This document shows positions 34,015 to 45,625 of a stretch of 64,000 nt of DNA, in pieces. The notes under the pieces were generated by a model. It saw only the letters and a list, made by a program, of their open reading frames with translations. It did not search any database and was not told the origin of the DNA. The translations under genes and the position numbers were made by a program. The stretch's first letter is position 1, and each line of letters starts with the position of its first letter. The stretch is from Mucidula mucida (lineage: Eukaryota > Basidiomycota > Agaricomycetes > Agaricales > Physalacriaceae), in the NCBI GenBank assembly GCA_015501055.1, contig JADNYV010000008.1:62001-126000 (forward strand), written 5' to 3'.

Positions 34015-34289
34015 TTTATCTATGTATAACAACAGACTTTCATTCCTACTTACTCTCATCAAATGAATCTCCTCTCTCATTAATCTAGGATTTCCGACGA
34101 CTGACAATATGTTCTGTAAAACCACTCCCTGTAAGGTCGACCTCGATGTTGAGGGCGTGCTGACGGCGTGTGACCCTATCCCAAATAGGTGGAGCTTCCT
34201 TCAGGTGGCGGGTGGAGTTCCCGATTAGGTTGGATCAAGCGATCGGCGTTATCGGCGGTAGGTGTCAGCTCGCTTGCACTCAGACTTCC

Positions 34290-34633
34290 ATGTCCCTTCG
34301 AAGATCCGGACTCCAGAAAGATGTCCTAGGTCTCTATAGGCGGTACGCGCCGCTTCTGAATGTGTTACATCAGTACTTACCGCTTTTCGCAGCGCCTTAC
34401 GTATGGTCCGTACGAAGCCTCTCTCGACGCGTCCCAAATTCTTGTTATTTGTTCGCCACACGTTCCACCACAATGCGACGACTGTGTCGCCTCGAAATCT
34501 CAACGTTGTAGAACATCATCTCAGGCAAGGAAAGAAACAGCTGGAGATGTACGAGGATGTCTCCGTGAAGGACTGCTGGGTGTCGAGTGAAATGAAAACG
34601 TGGGACGAGGCACGTCGGAAATCTGCAGCGTAG
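34290..34633 (+). CDS. SDH6: SDHAF1, LYR-motif assembly factor for succinate dehydrogenase
   Basis: Two exons, 34290-34342 and 34393-34633, encode 97 residues. The N-terminus MSLRRSGLQKDVLGLYRRAL contains the L-Y-R motif used to recruit the Fe-S transfer complex. A basic helical stretch (FVRHTFHHNATTVSPRNLNV) and the conserved VEHHLRQGKKQLEMYED segment follow. SDHAF1/Sdh6 protects and helps load Fe-S clusters into the SDHB subunit in the mitochondrial matrix. The C-terminal extension (WVSSEMKTWDEARRKSAA) is longer than in yeast. It converges with the uL29m gene, 64 bp apart. Confidence 0.85.
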
Positions 34634-34697
34634 GATTCTGTGGAATTTGGGATCGCGTCCAGCTTGTGTATTATATGATATGGGAATAATCAGCAAT

Positions 34698-35569
34698 CTA
34701 CTCGGCTGTCTGTGTCTGCACTGCAGTCGACCGTGTCTTCTTCCAACGCATTTTCTTTGTGTCCGCCGCTGGCTGTTCCTCCGCTCCTCGCGCTTTGAGA
34801 GCTGCTTCGCAGTGCTGCCTACGCCGAGCGGTCCTCACAACTCTAGCCGCGCGTCGATGCTGTTGTTCAAGCAACTTTTGCTTTTTGGGAGCGACAGATT
34901 TCCGTTTCCGATATTCCGTGTCAATCATATAATCCGCCTTGAGGACGTCGTGGACAGCGGCGTTCATCTCGTGTTCCTTGTACTCTTCTGTGAGCTTCAC
35001 AGCACCGAGATATGCGAGGCGACGCTCGTTCATCACGAACTTGATGCGTGCCATGCTTTTTCGAACCTGGAGAAAATAAGAACGCGAACTAGTGAGAACA
35101 AGGGAGAACGCACATCCGTCTTCCTCCAGCCAAGCCAGATTCCCTCTTTCATTGCTCCTAGTCGCAGCATTTCATGCTTCTGCGTGGCCAAGAGGTTCCT
35201 TTCTCGAAGGAGGACGTACCACAGGACGTGGAGATCCTGGAAGCTTTTGAGCCGGAGTTCGGATGCCTGCCAGGCGCGTCCTGATACACCTCAGCTCGAC
35301 CAGACAGCAGCAGAAAGAGAATGCTCACCTCCTTTCTCCGCGACGTCCTGTTCGAACTTTCCACCTACTGTCTCGTATTTTCCGTCTCTCTCCCTGAAAA
35401 AGGCATACAGGCCATGGTCTTTGCGCACTGGAACGATATCTGCTCTCGTTGGGACGTATTCTTCGACCGCGCCAGCATGGCCTTCTTCGGGTACAATGGT
35501 CGCCAATGCTCGTTTAGAGAAAAGCTGTGGGCAGCGCCGCCGAGTCGCGCTTCGGAGTAAAGAGAACAT
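34698..35569 (-). CDS. MRPL4: Mitochondrial ribosomal protein uL29m (Mrpl4/MRPL47)
   Basis: Three exons, 35329-35569, 35114-35280 and 34698-35066, encode 258 residues. The N-terminus ([20 protein letters not shown]) is a mitochondrial targeting signal. The uL29 core reads [37 protein letters not shown], and [20 protein letters not shown] after the last intron. The C-terminal region is long, basic and helical ([20 protein letters not shown]), as in fungal mitoribosomes. It shares a 104-bp divergent promoter region with RAD50. Confidence 0.86.
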
Positions 35570-35673
35570 GGACGGAGAGCAAACTGCTCGTTTCCTTTTG
35601 CGGCCAATAGTTTTGGATTATTTTGGGTGTATCACGGCTCCGGTGTTTAAGTCACTCTTTCTCCGCGTACGGG
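35570..35673. promoter_or_regulatory. Divergent 104-bp promoter region between uL29m and RAD50
   Basis: The two start codons face away from each other with only 104 bp between them, so both 5' UTRs and core promoters must be packed here. No TATA box or named operator is obvious. A short AT-rich block (ggattattttggg) lies centrally. Confidence 0.5.
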
Positions 35674-38600
35674 ATGGCCTCCCTCAATAAGCTTGCCATT
35701 CGTGGCATTCGGTCATTCGACGACAAGCAAATCGCGGTCATTGAGTTCTTCTCTCCCGTCACTGTCATCGTCGGCCACAACGGCAGTGGCAAAACGACTA
35801 TCATCGAATGCCTCAAGTATGCGACAACCGGGGACCAGCCACCCAATACTCGCGGCGGCGCGTTCGTGCACGATCCAAAGATGGCAAATGAGAAGGAGGT
35901 GAAGGCCCAGGTCAAACTGCGTTTCCACGCTGCCAATGGCACGCGAATGCTCGCGGTGCGAAACCTCAGTGTCACCGTGAAAAAGACGACTGGGTTGACG
36001 ATGAAGACGCTTGAAGGTCTGCTAGCTCTTGCTGATTCTAACGTGGAGAAAGGTGGCAAGGTACGGTTCGTCGCAATATTGATCACAACGCACTGATATT
36101 CGCACAGCGAGGCGTCATCTCAACCAAATGTGCAGAGCTAGATACAGAAATCCCTCAGCTTCTAGGCGTGTCAAAGTCGGTTCTTGAAAATGTCATTTTC
36201 TGCCACCAGGAAGAGTCATATTGGCCACTCGCAGAGCCGTCGATGTTGAAGAAGAAATTTGATGATATATTCGAGGCTACAAAGTATTTGGCCTACAATT
36301 CGCCTTGTCATACAGCTGATCATGAGTAGATATACGAAAGCTCTTGATAACATCAAAGCCCTTCGCAAGGAACGCGTCGCTGACCTGAAAGCAGAGAAAG
36401 AACACCTCGAGGGTCTCCGACGCGAAAAGGCCCATGCTGACAAACTGCGCAATACTCTCTCCGATCTACAGGCGACGATATCTTCCAAAGAGATTGAATA
36501 CGAAGAGACTACGAAGGCTTACAATGAAATGGCTATCGCAAATGCCAAATTCTACGAGTATTCCATCAAATTCCGCGAAAAGTACAAGGATATCGAACTC
36601 TTAACGGAAAACATCAAACTCTTTGAAAACCAAATGAACGAAGCGAAGATGAACTTGCAGGCCGAGCTTCCTGGTAACATCGCTGCTTTCCCATTTCGCA
36701 GTCGATCGTTAAGAACCATTTACAGGGAGCGAAGAGGAGCTGAAAACGCAGCGCGACAACCTCGCCGGAACGATTGAAGCACGAAAGCGGAAGCTCACTG
36801 CAGAGAAAGCTCACCTTGACGACCTTGAGGAAGAGCTTGTCAGTCTTCGCAAACAACAGAAGGAACTCAACAATCGTCATGGTGAACTAACGTCTTCAGT
36901 AAACGTACGCCCAGCTGCCTCCCCTGAGGATGATATCGTAGCTCACGCATCAATCTCAGGCGCAAAAGCAACGAATTGAAGATCGTGACCAATTAGTCCT
37001 CGAGCTTGGGAACAAACATGGGATCAAAGGCTATGTTGCTCCTCTGGAAGCTGCAAAATATCTCGAGTTCAAATCACGCCTGGAGGACCTCTCGGCTAAG
37101 CAGAAGAGTGTGGTTAGCAGGTTGAAAGTTCGTCCTTGTTTTTCAATTTCTTCGTTGGTATTTATGCTCTTTTCACCTAGAATGAGGACAAAACCAAGCA
37201 GATGAGTACACAAATAAGCGGCTCGAACTTAGCAGCATAGCTGAGAAGCACCGCGCGGATGCGAGCAGCTCTCGTCAGCGTATCGTACGTGTCTACATAT
37301 ACTTGGCAATCATTGTACCAACTGGTTTTTTTCTGGCAGACAGAAGCAGCGCAGAAGATTCAAAAGTTCGAATCGGAGTCCGAGAAACTGGATGGTCATT
37401 CTCTTGAGCTCGGTACTGTTCGCGGCAACATGGAGGAAAAGAAGGAGCACCTCAAAAAGCTCCTGTCGGCTATTGTGCAGCCAAGTACGACGTTCAGATT
37501 GCCGACAAGTCATCCAAGATACAGGACCTTGAACGTCAGCGGGAGGCGGTCAATAGCGAAATGAAGGCCCTTAATTCTCAAGGGAACTCTCGTGCTAAGT
37601 TGGAATTGAAGCGCGGCGAGGTTCGAACGAAGACTGCAGAAATCAAACAAACGTTAGTTCACTCTAGCTTTCTCCACCGTTGCTCATACATCGGCAGCGT
37701 CGACAAGATAAACGTCAAATTTCGTGCCATTATGAAGAAAGACGTTAAAGCAGAGACTGTTGTGGACGATGTGGACAGCCTGCTGGCGTGAGTCATTTAG
37801 GTTATTTGCATGTAATGTCTTCTTGACCATCCCTCTTATAGAAACTTAGAAGACGATCTGACACAGGCTGAAGTAGAAGCAACTAGTGTAAATCAGTCGC
37901 TTCAACATGGACAAGCAAACCTCTCCAACTCGCAAAGTCAAATCAAGAAAAAGCAAGCTGAACTGAAAGGTGAATTGACAGCCGCTCAACACAAACTCAT
38001 TTAGTAAACTTAATACGTATCAGCTGCTGAAAGGGAGCTATCTAGCGGTGTGGACATGCCTTTGGAGCAGGCTATCAAGGACGCAACACGTGAACTCGAC
38101 TTCTTGCATGCGTATGTGTTCAGTCAGCCGAAGGGCGACAAGAGACTTACTTCGTCAGAGCAAAGGGAACCTATTTGGCATACGAACGTTTGCTGAAGTC
38201 TGGGACGACGTCCAAGAAATGCACACTGTGTGATCGACATATGGACGACAAGGTTTTCGAGCATTATGAGTCTTTCGTGCGTCACTGCTGTCATTTCAGT
38301 CCCGTTAATATTTAAATGATCTCATAGCTGCAAGCTTGCTTGAAAAAAGCGTCGCCAGACTCTCCCGAAGACGATGCAACGTCGATCCGTGAATGGACGG
38401 CAGAACTTGAGAGGTTGCAGGAACTCATGCCTGTTCAAAACAAGATCCAAGAGCTGAAGGAGAAGGAGATTCCAGCGCTCGAAACCGAAATCAAAAGGTT
38501 CGATTCGGAAGTTTCGTCCGCTGGCAGAAAAGCCCAAACGGTATGGACGCACTAGACCTTTTTCTTACATTCTGACCCGGCCCTTAGGCCGACGACGCCG

Positions 38601-40678
38601 TCGCTGCTCTGAAGAGACAGGTCAAGGACGTCCAAACACTGCAGGTCCATGCCAAGAATGTCCTTCGACTCCAGAAGGAAATTCAAGTATTGAACGAGGA
38701 AACTGAAAGTTTGGTCAATGAACTTGCAGCTTCTGGTTCTACGAAAACCGTCGATGAGGTCCAGACAGAGCTTGATGAGATCTCGACACAAATGTTCGTG
38801 CCGTCTACTCGTGAACGCAACACTTTCTCATCCCAATATAGCCAAAAACTAGATCGTGATAGGACAAATGTCATGAAAGAGAGGGACCATCAGACGAGGT
38901 TGCAACATACTATCGACAAGGAAGTGAGCGACTTCCAGCTCAAAGAGCTCAGGTTACAAGCCAAGATCAAAGAACGGGAAGACCTCCAGACTCGGATCGA
39001 ATCCATGAAGAAGGATATTGTCATCTTTACTCAGCGTGCAAAGGCGCGTCGCTAAAACCCTGTCTATTTCGTCTAATATAATTCTCCAAAGGAAGCGGAG
39101 GCTGCACTCAAAGAGGCCCAAGCCCCCATCGACGAGCTAACATCTGAGTACGAGGTTGCGCAGAAGGCTCTAACGGCACAGATCAATCAAGCCCAATCTC
39201 TTGCTGAGTCTCTCGCTCAGAGTGTCGACAAGTTGGACATGGCAAGCAAAGAGATTGAACGGTAAGTCCCGATATGCTTTAAGCAACCGCAGCAAATGAA
39301 CAATCGTCTAGGTACATAAAGCAAAGGATCCCTTCGAAGATGAAAGACTGCCAAGACCAGCTGGCACAATGCGATGAGCAGATCGAAGATTGTAGTCGCA
39401 GCATCTCAACCTCTCGAGAGCAGATTTCGAGCTTAGAGCGGGAGATCGGTGGCGCTGACGCCAAACGAGCGAATTACCAGGAAAATATCCGTGTTCGACA
39501 GCTCGCCTCCCAAATAGCCGAAGCTCAACAGAAGATCAGCGCGTTTGATTTGGAAGAAGCTTCCAGGGCTCGCCGGAACTTTGATGAGAAGTACAGCGGC
39601 GAGAAGGAAAAGGAGACCAAGTTACATGCTACTGTAAGTTTCCATCATGCTCGATTGGGGTTTTTCTTGATACGCGATTAGTGTGCACACATCCAAGGAG
39701 AGTTGAAGTCCTTGCAAGCCCAAGCAAAGGCCTCGCAGAAAGACATGAAGGAGTTCAAAGACATTGATCAGAAGTACACTGATCAATTGGTCAAAGTCAA
39801 GGCGCGTCAAGCTACGCAAACGTTGGGATGAGACTAATGGAACCTTCAGATGTCCGACGTCGCGAATAACGATCTCGAGCTGTACGCCAAAGCACTAGAC
39901 AAGTACGCCGCCTTCCTATTAATGTTGCGTGTATCTAAAAACAACACCAGTGCCATTATGAAGTACCATGGTTTGAAGATGGAGGAGGTCAACTCGACTA
40001 TGCGGCATCTTTGGAATCGTACCTACCAGGGAACCGGTATTTCTCGTGCTTTTGGGCCTTCTCGTCAGACCTGACACGAAAAACAGACATTGACGGCATC
40101 AAGATACGCTCGGACGTTGAAGGCGGAGCTTCCAAGCGATCGTACAACTACCGGGTACAGTAACAACTCTCTTTGACTTAACGACTTCTAATATGTCCTT
40201 TGTAGGTTGTAATGACGAAGGACCAGGTAGAGATGGACATGCGTGGCCGATGTTCGGCCGGCCAGAAGATGCTTGCATCCATCATCATCCGGTTAGCATT
40301 ATCAGATTCCTTCGGTCAGAATTGTGGTATCCTTGCGCTGGACGAGCCGACGAACGCTTTGGATCGGGAGAACATTGATGCCTTGGCGGCTAGTCTTGTC
40401 GAGTGAGTGTCTCTCGTCAGTGGTTGATCCGATCCCTTACTTTCATTCCCACCCCCAAGTATCATCGAGGAGCGCAAGAACCAGTCCAACTTTCAGCTCA
40501 TCATTATTACCCACGATGAAACCTTCTTAGCGAAGCTTGGTCAAAACAATGTGATGCAGCATTACTGGTGTGTGAAGCGTCTTCTCAATCGATATTCTCC
40601 AACTCATTGCCCTCCAGGCGAGTTACCAGGGATGCTCGACAGAAGTCGATTATCGAACGCCAAAATTTCGGCGTGTAG
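35674..40678 (+). CDS. RAD50: RAD50, ATPase of the Mre11-Rad50-Nbs1 complex
   Basis: DNA double-strand-break repair and telomere factor of the SMC family. I place 22 exons (35674-36060 through 40618-40678), about 1,316 residues, the family length. Walker A is [27 protein letters not shown] is the Q-loop region. Two long coiled coils flank the zinc hook [20 protein letters not shown] (CxxC). The signature is [17 protein letters not shown] and Walker B is [14 protein letters not shown], with the H-loop IIITHDETF. Two introns use GC donors (39044-39091 and 39802-39849, both AAG-GCGCGT). Exons 37181-37284 and 37340-37652 are each one base short of keeping frame: [14 protein letters not shown] near 37200 and [17 protein letters not shown] near 37477. 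Either the assembly lost bases or the gene is damaged. An alternative splice could rescue only the first. Confidence 0.88.
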
Positions 40679-41266
40679 TTGCTCAGCATGCTATCGTCTC
40701 TATTGTACGTACGTTAAATTATCGGACATTTCTGTATCATCTGTATCACTATCCATTTGCATGCTTCTCGCACAGAACCTGGTGTCAATCACCCTGGTGG
40801 ACACTGTGGAGTCATTCGTAATGTCCGCATTGCCTGTGCCTTCTGAGAGACGTGTGTTCGTTGACTGTGCCACCTGACATGCGAAGGCGGGGGAGAGAAT
40901 GTTTCCCGAAGTCCCGGTCCTCGGAATGCTGTTTGGGCAGTTTACGAACGAGATATCCATTTATTCTGGAAGGTGAATGATAGCTTGTTGAACATCACGC
41001 TACTGAGCACTAGGCGAGAGAAATTGTACTCCCGAATAGCGATTTGACGTGAAGATTAGTAGGTGTCGACTCCTGCTTTCGGATTCGATTTATTCGCAAC
41101 CCTGGTGCCGAAATGCGGTGGGGACTGATCTGTCGTACTCCCTGGACTCTGGAAAACGTTTCACGACGTGTCAGACGCTTTTCACGACGGAAATAGTGCG
41201 GTTTTACTGTATATTCACACGCCCAACGCGTAACAGTGGGATAGTTCCATTCCTGAAGTCTACTGA
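40679..41266. other. Intergenic, no supported gene
   Basis: Contains the RAD50 3' flank and the upstream region of the DUF4436 gene. Only short frames without motifs are present. Confidence 0.4.
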
Positions 41267-43132
41267 ATGACAGTGGCGAGTTGTATATATAATGTCCAAA
41301 TGCTGGCGCTCCCTCCAGGATCGGGGATGGGTCTCTTTCCTAACAGCCACAGGCGCAATGGGAGCTCCTTCCACCGGCTTCGCTCGTTCCATCTCGCGCC
41401 TGGTGTAGAAGAAGGAGCGCGCCCTCCCCTCCGTTCTGTCTTTCCCACACCATCTCCCACTCCTTCTCGTAGTCGCTCATTCTTTCGTTTTTCCAAGACA
41501 CCTACTACTACGGTCGCGAAATCAGTCTCGATATCGCGTCCGCGTCTCTCTCGTACATGGCTCGTCCCGCGGAACGCATCCGTGCCCATTCCCCCGGGCT
41601 TCATCATCGCCCTCGGTGTGCTTCTCTCTCTTCTCTTCATCGTCATTCTTGCATGCACGTTCCGCGGGGCAGATGCGGGCGAGCCTCCGTTCAAGGAACT
41701 GCTGAATACTTTGGCAAGGACTTCTCCGGGCGTGAGTTCACAAGTTGGCACTGGAGAATGGGAGTTGAATGCTAACTTGGTGTCAGGTTGTTTTGATAGG
41801 CGATAATGTTGATGTGGACGTGGATGAACCGTCTGTTACCATTCGGTGGTCGATTGTCGCATGCGGGGCGGATTATATGCTCCCAGGATCGAACGGAACC
41901 CATGGAAGTAATCTTTGCGGACTGCCGAACATGGCGTTGGCCATCTTTGTTGATGGGTCAGTGCTCACCTGATACTCTTTCTAGTAATCTAGACTGATTG
42001 ACAAAACAGAGAGGACACCCCCACAGCATTATATGACCCCACTGACATACCTTTCAATAAAGATACCGGAATGAGGAGAAGGTTAGTAACGATGTTATTC
42101 TCTGACATTTTTTTTTTTTGCTGAGTGGGTCCTATTAGCGTCCAGAACTTGGTTCAATTCGACTCGGACCACGACCTTGACGTTCATAAAGCGCGTTTGT
42201 ACCCCTTTGACACGTACTTTCTGTCCAGTAGTATCCGTATCGCCTCGCCGACGTCCAATGCGAGTTCCGCAAGCCCTTCCTTCTCTCCCGTTTCCCCTTC
42301 GACTATCCCATCACAAGAGCGACCCATACCGATACAGAGGCTCGTAACTCTCGACGTAGTAACGAACTTCAACATCGACACACGCGATGTGGAGAGTTAC
42401 GCGCTCGAGCCAGCGGGTGATCGAAGCGTTCCTACACGGTAAACTTTCCGCTCCTTGATTTATACTTATATTTGTGCTCATCAAAGTGCAGAGACATCGA
42501 CATGACTATTCGTCGACCGGGCGAAGCGCGCACCATCTGCCTCCTGCTCTTCGGTGTCTCTTGGGTGTTGACTCATGTGTCTATCGGGCACGTTCTACTC
42601 GCAAGACGTCTCACGGCCGCGAAGCCCGTGCTGAAGCATCTGGCTGCGGCTGGTGCGATATTAGTGGCGCTCCCTCACATCAGGGATAGTATGCCAGACG
42701 CACCGGGATTGGATGGCTTTCTGATTGGTACGTTTACCGTTGCATTTGGTGACTGGCAAAATGTTGAAAAAGGATGATTGTGTAGATACCATCGGCTTCT
42801 TCCCGCAAATGATCATCACTGGAACGTGTATCGTCGCTCTGCTGCTCATTGTCGTCGCGCGAGAACTCTCCAACACGTCTGGCGGTCTTGTCCGTCGTCC
42901 GAAGCTTTCAATTATGCCGCCGCCGCCCCTCCCCGTGTTCACCGGTGAAGCAAAGCCGCCTAGTCCCACTGTTGGCACGTCGGGTGAGATGACAAAGTAC
43001 GAGATGGATAGGGTGATGAAGCATCTCAAAGGACAATACGTCTTCCCGCCTCTTCCGCCTGTGCCCTCGAGTCCAACTCGCGGGGTACACCGAAGAGTTA
43101 TGACGGTCGTACCCCAGTCAAAGAATATCTAG
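41267..43132 (+). CDS. DUF4436 family membrane protein
   Basis: Six exons: 41267-41731, 41787-41956, 42010-42081, 42139-42438, 42492-42727 and 42786-43132. A polar N-terminus precedes membrane helix 1 (GFIIALGVLLSLLFIVILAC). A large extracellular beta-rich domain (VDVDVDEPSVTIRWSIVAC, DLDVHKARLYPFDTYFLSSS) is followed by three more helices: ICLLLFGVSWVLTHVS, HLAAAGAILVALPHIRDSMP, and IGFFPQMIITGTCIVALLLI. The R-D-S-M-P-D-A-P-G ... D-x-I-G-F-F-P motif is the DUF4436 hallmark. A Pro-rich cytoplasmic tail ends in PSSPTRGVHRRVMTVV. Function unknown; the layout (YPFD motif in a lumenal domain) resembles a receptor or assembly protein. The start could be a later Met (41327). Confidence 0.75.
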
Positions 43133-43474
43133 TCCACTCTCTGGCATTCCGTGGCGTTCTTGGTGAACCCTCACTTACAATGTGGCGTGCATCTAAATGA
43201 TCACGGAGTCGTTGCACTCTTTAGTAGCCATATCTACACTCCTTAAACAAACTGTCCACTCCTTTTTTCAGTTTCTTTGTCTTGCTCGGACCACAGATGT
43301 ACAGTAATATGTAAAATGTTCATGTGAATAGTCATTAAGGTTCAGTTCATACTTCAATAATACCTACTCAGGTGGTGTAATGATGAGGTGTTTAATATGT
43401 ATCTCCATTATGGTACACAACCCCAGCTTCAGGATCTCATACACGGAGCGGCGGATAACGTCGCATGAGGACTT
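43133..43474. other. Intergenic, no supported gene
   Basis: A 3' flank with AT-rich stretches and no open frame of note. Confidence 0.4.
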
Positions 43475-43601
43475 TGTATGTCTCGCTTATGATATACGTA
43501 CACGCGTAGCACGGATGTTATAGGTACACAGGCTCCGAATGTACACCTTGTCTGAAGACCACCATCATGTCTGCGCGGCTAGCCGAGTCCGCATACCTAC
43601 A
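43475..43601 (+). repeat. 5' LTR-like direct repeat
   Basis: 127 bp, TG...CA ends. Near-identical to 44128-44254, with one A/T and three C/T differences. Confidence 0.85.
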
Positions 43602-44127
43602 TCTGGTGACCACCGCATTCTGAACCACCAGCAGCCTCCAGATTCCAGTCTGATTGCTATTGATTGCGTTGACAAGCCCACATCGTCCGTTATCAATTGC
43701 CATCACTGTCACCATATTCCACGCATTGCGCATCAACAACCAGCCGTACATCACAGGATTTGGGATGAAGAGAGAAGTGTTTCCAAACATTCTGGTCGTC
43801 ATAGAGGGGATTGTAACAGGCCAGGCCGAGTTGGACGGTCAACAGACCGAGTATCCGCTCGAGAGCGCTGGGAGCCCAACATTCCGAGACGGTTTAGGTC
43901 ATAACAGGCCAGGGAGGTTATAAGTGTGCTGAGTGCCCACCTCTACGTTCTGGGAGCCCAATGGCTGCCACTCATTCCTCACTCAACATATGTTTCCGCC
44001 GCCACCGCCGATCACATTGATTCCATTCACACCCACCACTATTATAGATTGCTATTGCACTCTGCCATTGTGTTGTGTAGGCATTCAGCAGATCAACCCG
44101 GAGGTTGATATTTTAGTTTGTATGGGA

Positions 44128-44254
44128 TGTATGTCTCGCTTATGTTATATGTACATGCGTAGCACGGATGTTATAGGTACACAGGCTCTGAATGTACACC
44201 TTGTCTGAAGACCACCATCATGTCTGCGCGGCTAGCCGAGTCCGCATACCTACA
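44128..44254 (+). repeat. 3' LTR-like direct repeat
   Basis: 127 bp, same length and ends as 43475-43601. Preceded by a weak purine stretch (tatggga). Confidence 0.85.
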
Positions 44255-44417
44255 GTTATTTCACAATCACCACCCTAATTGAGGCTGATACTAAGAGCTT
44301 CATAGTGTCTGCGAGCTAATGTACCCTATAAGCTGAGATCTATACTCTAATTAACAAAAGAAATCTTTACAAAATAGAAATTGCGCCACATTTCGAAAAT
44401 GAAATGTGGAAAACTTT

Positions 44418-44521
44418 GATGAGAGTGGGATTCGAACCCACGCCCTTTCGGACCAGATCATGTGGGTACAACTACCCGGGTCTCCTTAGTCTGGCGCCTT
44501 AGACCGCTCGGCCATCTCACC
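44418..44521 (-). tRNA. tRNA-Leu(AAG) with a 25-nt intron
   Basis: The minus strand folds as a tRNA. The acceptor stem GGTGAGA pairs with TCTCATC, the D stem is GCC/GGC, and the anticodon stem CCAGA pairs with TCTGG around loop CT-AAG-G-A. The long variable arm is class II, and the T arm GTGGG-TTCGAAT-CCCAC is perfect. The intron occupies 44459-44483, between positions 37 and 38, the canonical site. The anticodon AAG (A34 probably modified to inosine) reads CUU/CUC leucine codons. It lies about 160 bp from the TRIM-like element, a common setting for LTR elements in fungi. Confidence 0.92.
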
Positions 44522-44729
44522 ATGAGTAAGGGGACGCCATTTAAATTATCAATCTCAATCAGGTCGACCTAGGCTCGATACTTGCTTCACCTGGCCTCAA
44601 TTATTATTATAGACCATGCTGCGCGTCAGATCTTTATCACTGCCACCATTCAGATTCTGCGGTTTTGCTGCGGTTCTGACAAGTACTTAAACAGCTCCGA
44701 CTTTCGCATCCCTCCCCAAAGTACCTGAC

Positions 44730-45577
44730 ATGCTCGTGGTACCTGATACAGAAATGAAGGCCACATCCAAATCCGAAGAACATGCCCAGTTTGCGGAGCC
44801 TCTACCAGTATGCATTGCCACAGCAAGTGACTCCCGATGTTGTACTGATTGCCGATACCCAGCCTGAAGGTCCTCCCTCGTATGAAGACGCTGCCAGCAC
44901 AAGCATTAACGTTCGCGTCCTTGTCCCAGCCCATCTGCGACCGACGAACTTTGTCTACGTCAATCGCAGCAACTCTTCCATCAAGGAAACGTGCGCCATC
45001 AACAGCGCGCTCGAGATCCCGCAGTCTTTGCTCCCGCCGCTCGAAGCCGGCGAGACGGTGCGCAAGAACGTGTCGATGATCTCCAAGAATGGCAGCGTGA
45101 ACGGGACGATTCATCTCTTGGAGGGTGGACTGCGCGCAGATCTCTTACTGCGATCGCAGAACGGATCCGTGGAGGCGCGTGTGGTATGTGTGGTTCATCT
45201 AAACCAGCTTCGTGCTCAACCCACATTCAATATAGTACCGTACGTCGCGATCGGACCCCTCATTCCGTCTGGACGTGTCATCGCAGAACGGAGGCGTGCG
45301 CGTCTACATACCGCGCGACTTCCAAGGTCCCATCGCCATCACGCACGGCAATGGATCTGTAAAGCTCTCGGATCAAGTGGCAGCAGCGACATCGGCCTTT
45401 ACTGATGTCAATAAAGTGACGCGGTGCTTCATCGGGGACCTGAGGTTGTGGAAAGAGGGCGACTGGGATGGAGACGAGCTCATAGCAGAATCGAGGAACG
45501 GTGGAATCAGAGTGTACTTTAACGACGAGCCTCCACCGCCGCCCACATTGTCTTTCTTCTCCAAACTATTTTCTTGA
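44730..45577 (+). CDS. DUF7330 beta-rich protein
   Basis: Three exons, 44730-44807, 44863-45183 and 45236-45577, encode 246 residues. After a short acidic start (ATSKSEEHAQFAEPLP) the sequence PEGPPSYEDAAS introduces repeated beta units marked by N-G-S: NFVYVNRSNSSIKETC, VSMISKNGSVNGTIHLLEGG, LLLRSQNGSVEARV, DVSSQNGGVRVYIPRDFQGP, ITHGNGSVKLSD, and CFIGDLRLWKEGDWDGDELI with ESRNGGIRVYF. This is the adhesin-like parallel-beta pattern (S-x-N-G-x-V/I) of the family, common and expanded in Agaricomycetes. Function unknown. It converges with the HIT gene at a 48-bp distance. Confidence 0.78.
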
Positions 45578-45625
45578 GGGTCTATATCATGTACTTGTAT
45601 GCATAGTTGTATCTGTTAATTAGCT

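Larger units (their letters stand above)
43475..44254 (+). mobile_element. Small LTR element, TRIM-like, 780 bp
   Basis: Two direct repeats of 127 bp (43475-43601 and 44128-44254) differ at four positions by my reading. Each starts TGTATG and ends CCTACA, giving the TG...CA ends of LTRs. The 526-bp interior has no gag or pol frame. A possible primer binding site (tctggtgaccaccgcat) follows the first repeat directly. No clear target duplication was seen (gactt versus gttat), so the ends may have diverged or the element may have recombined. Terminal-repeat retrotransposons in miniature match this size and structure. Strand is assigned by the primer-site position only. Confidence 0.68.
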
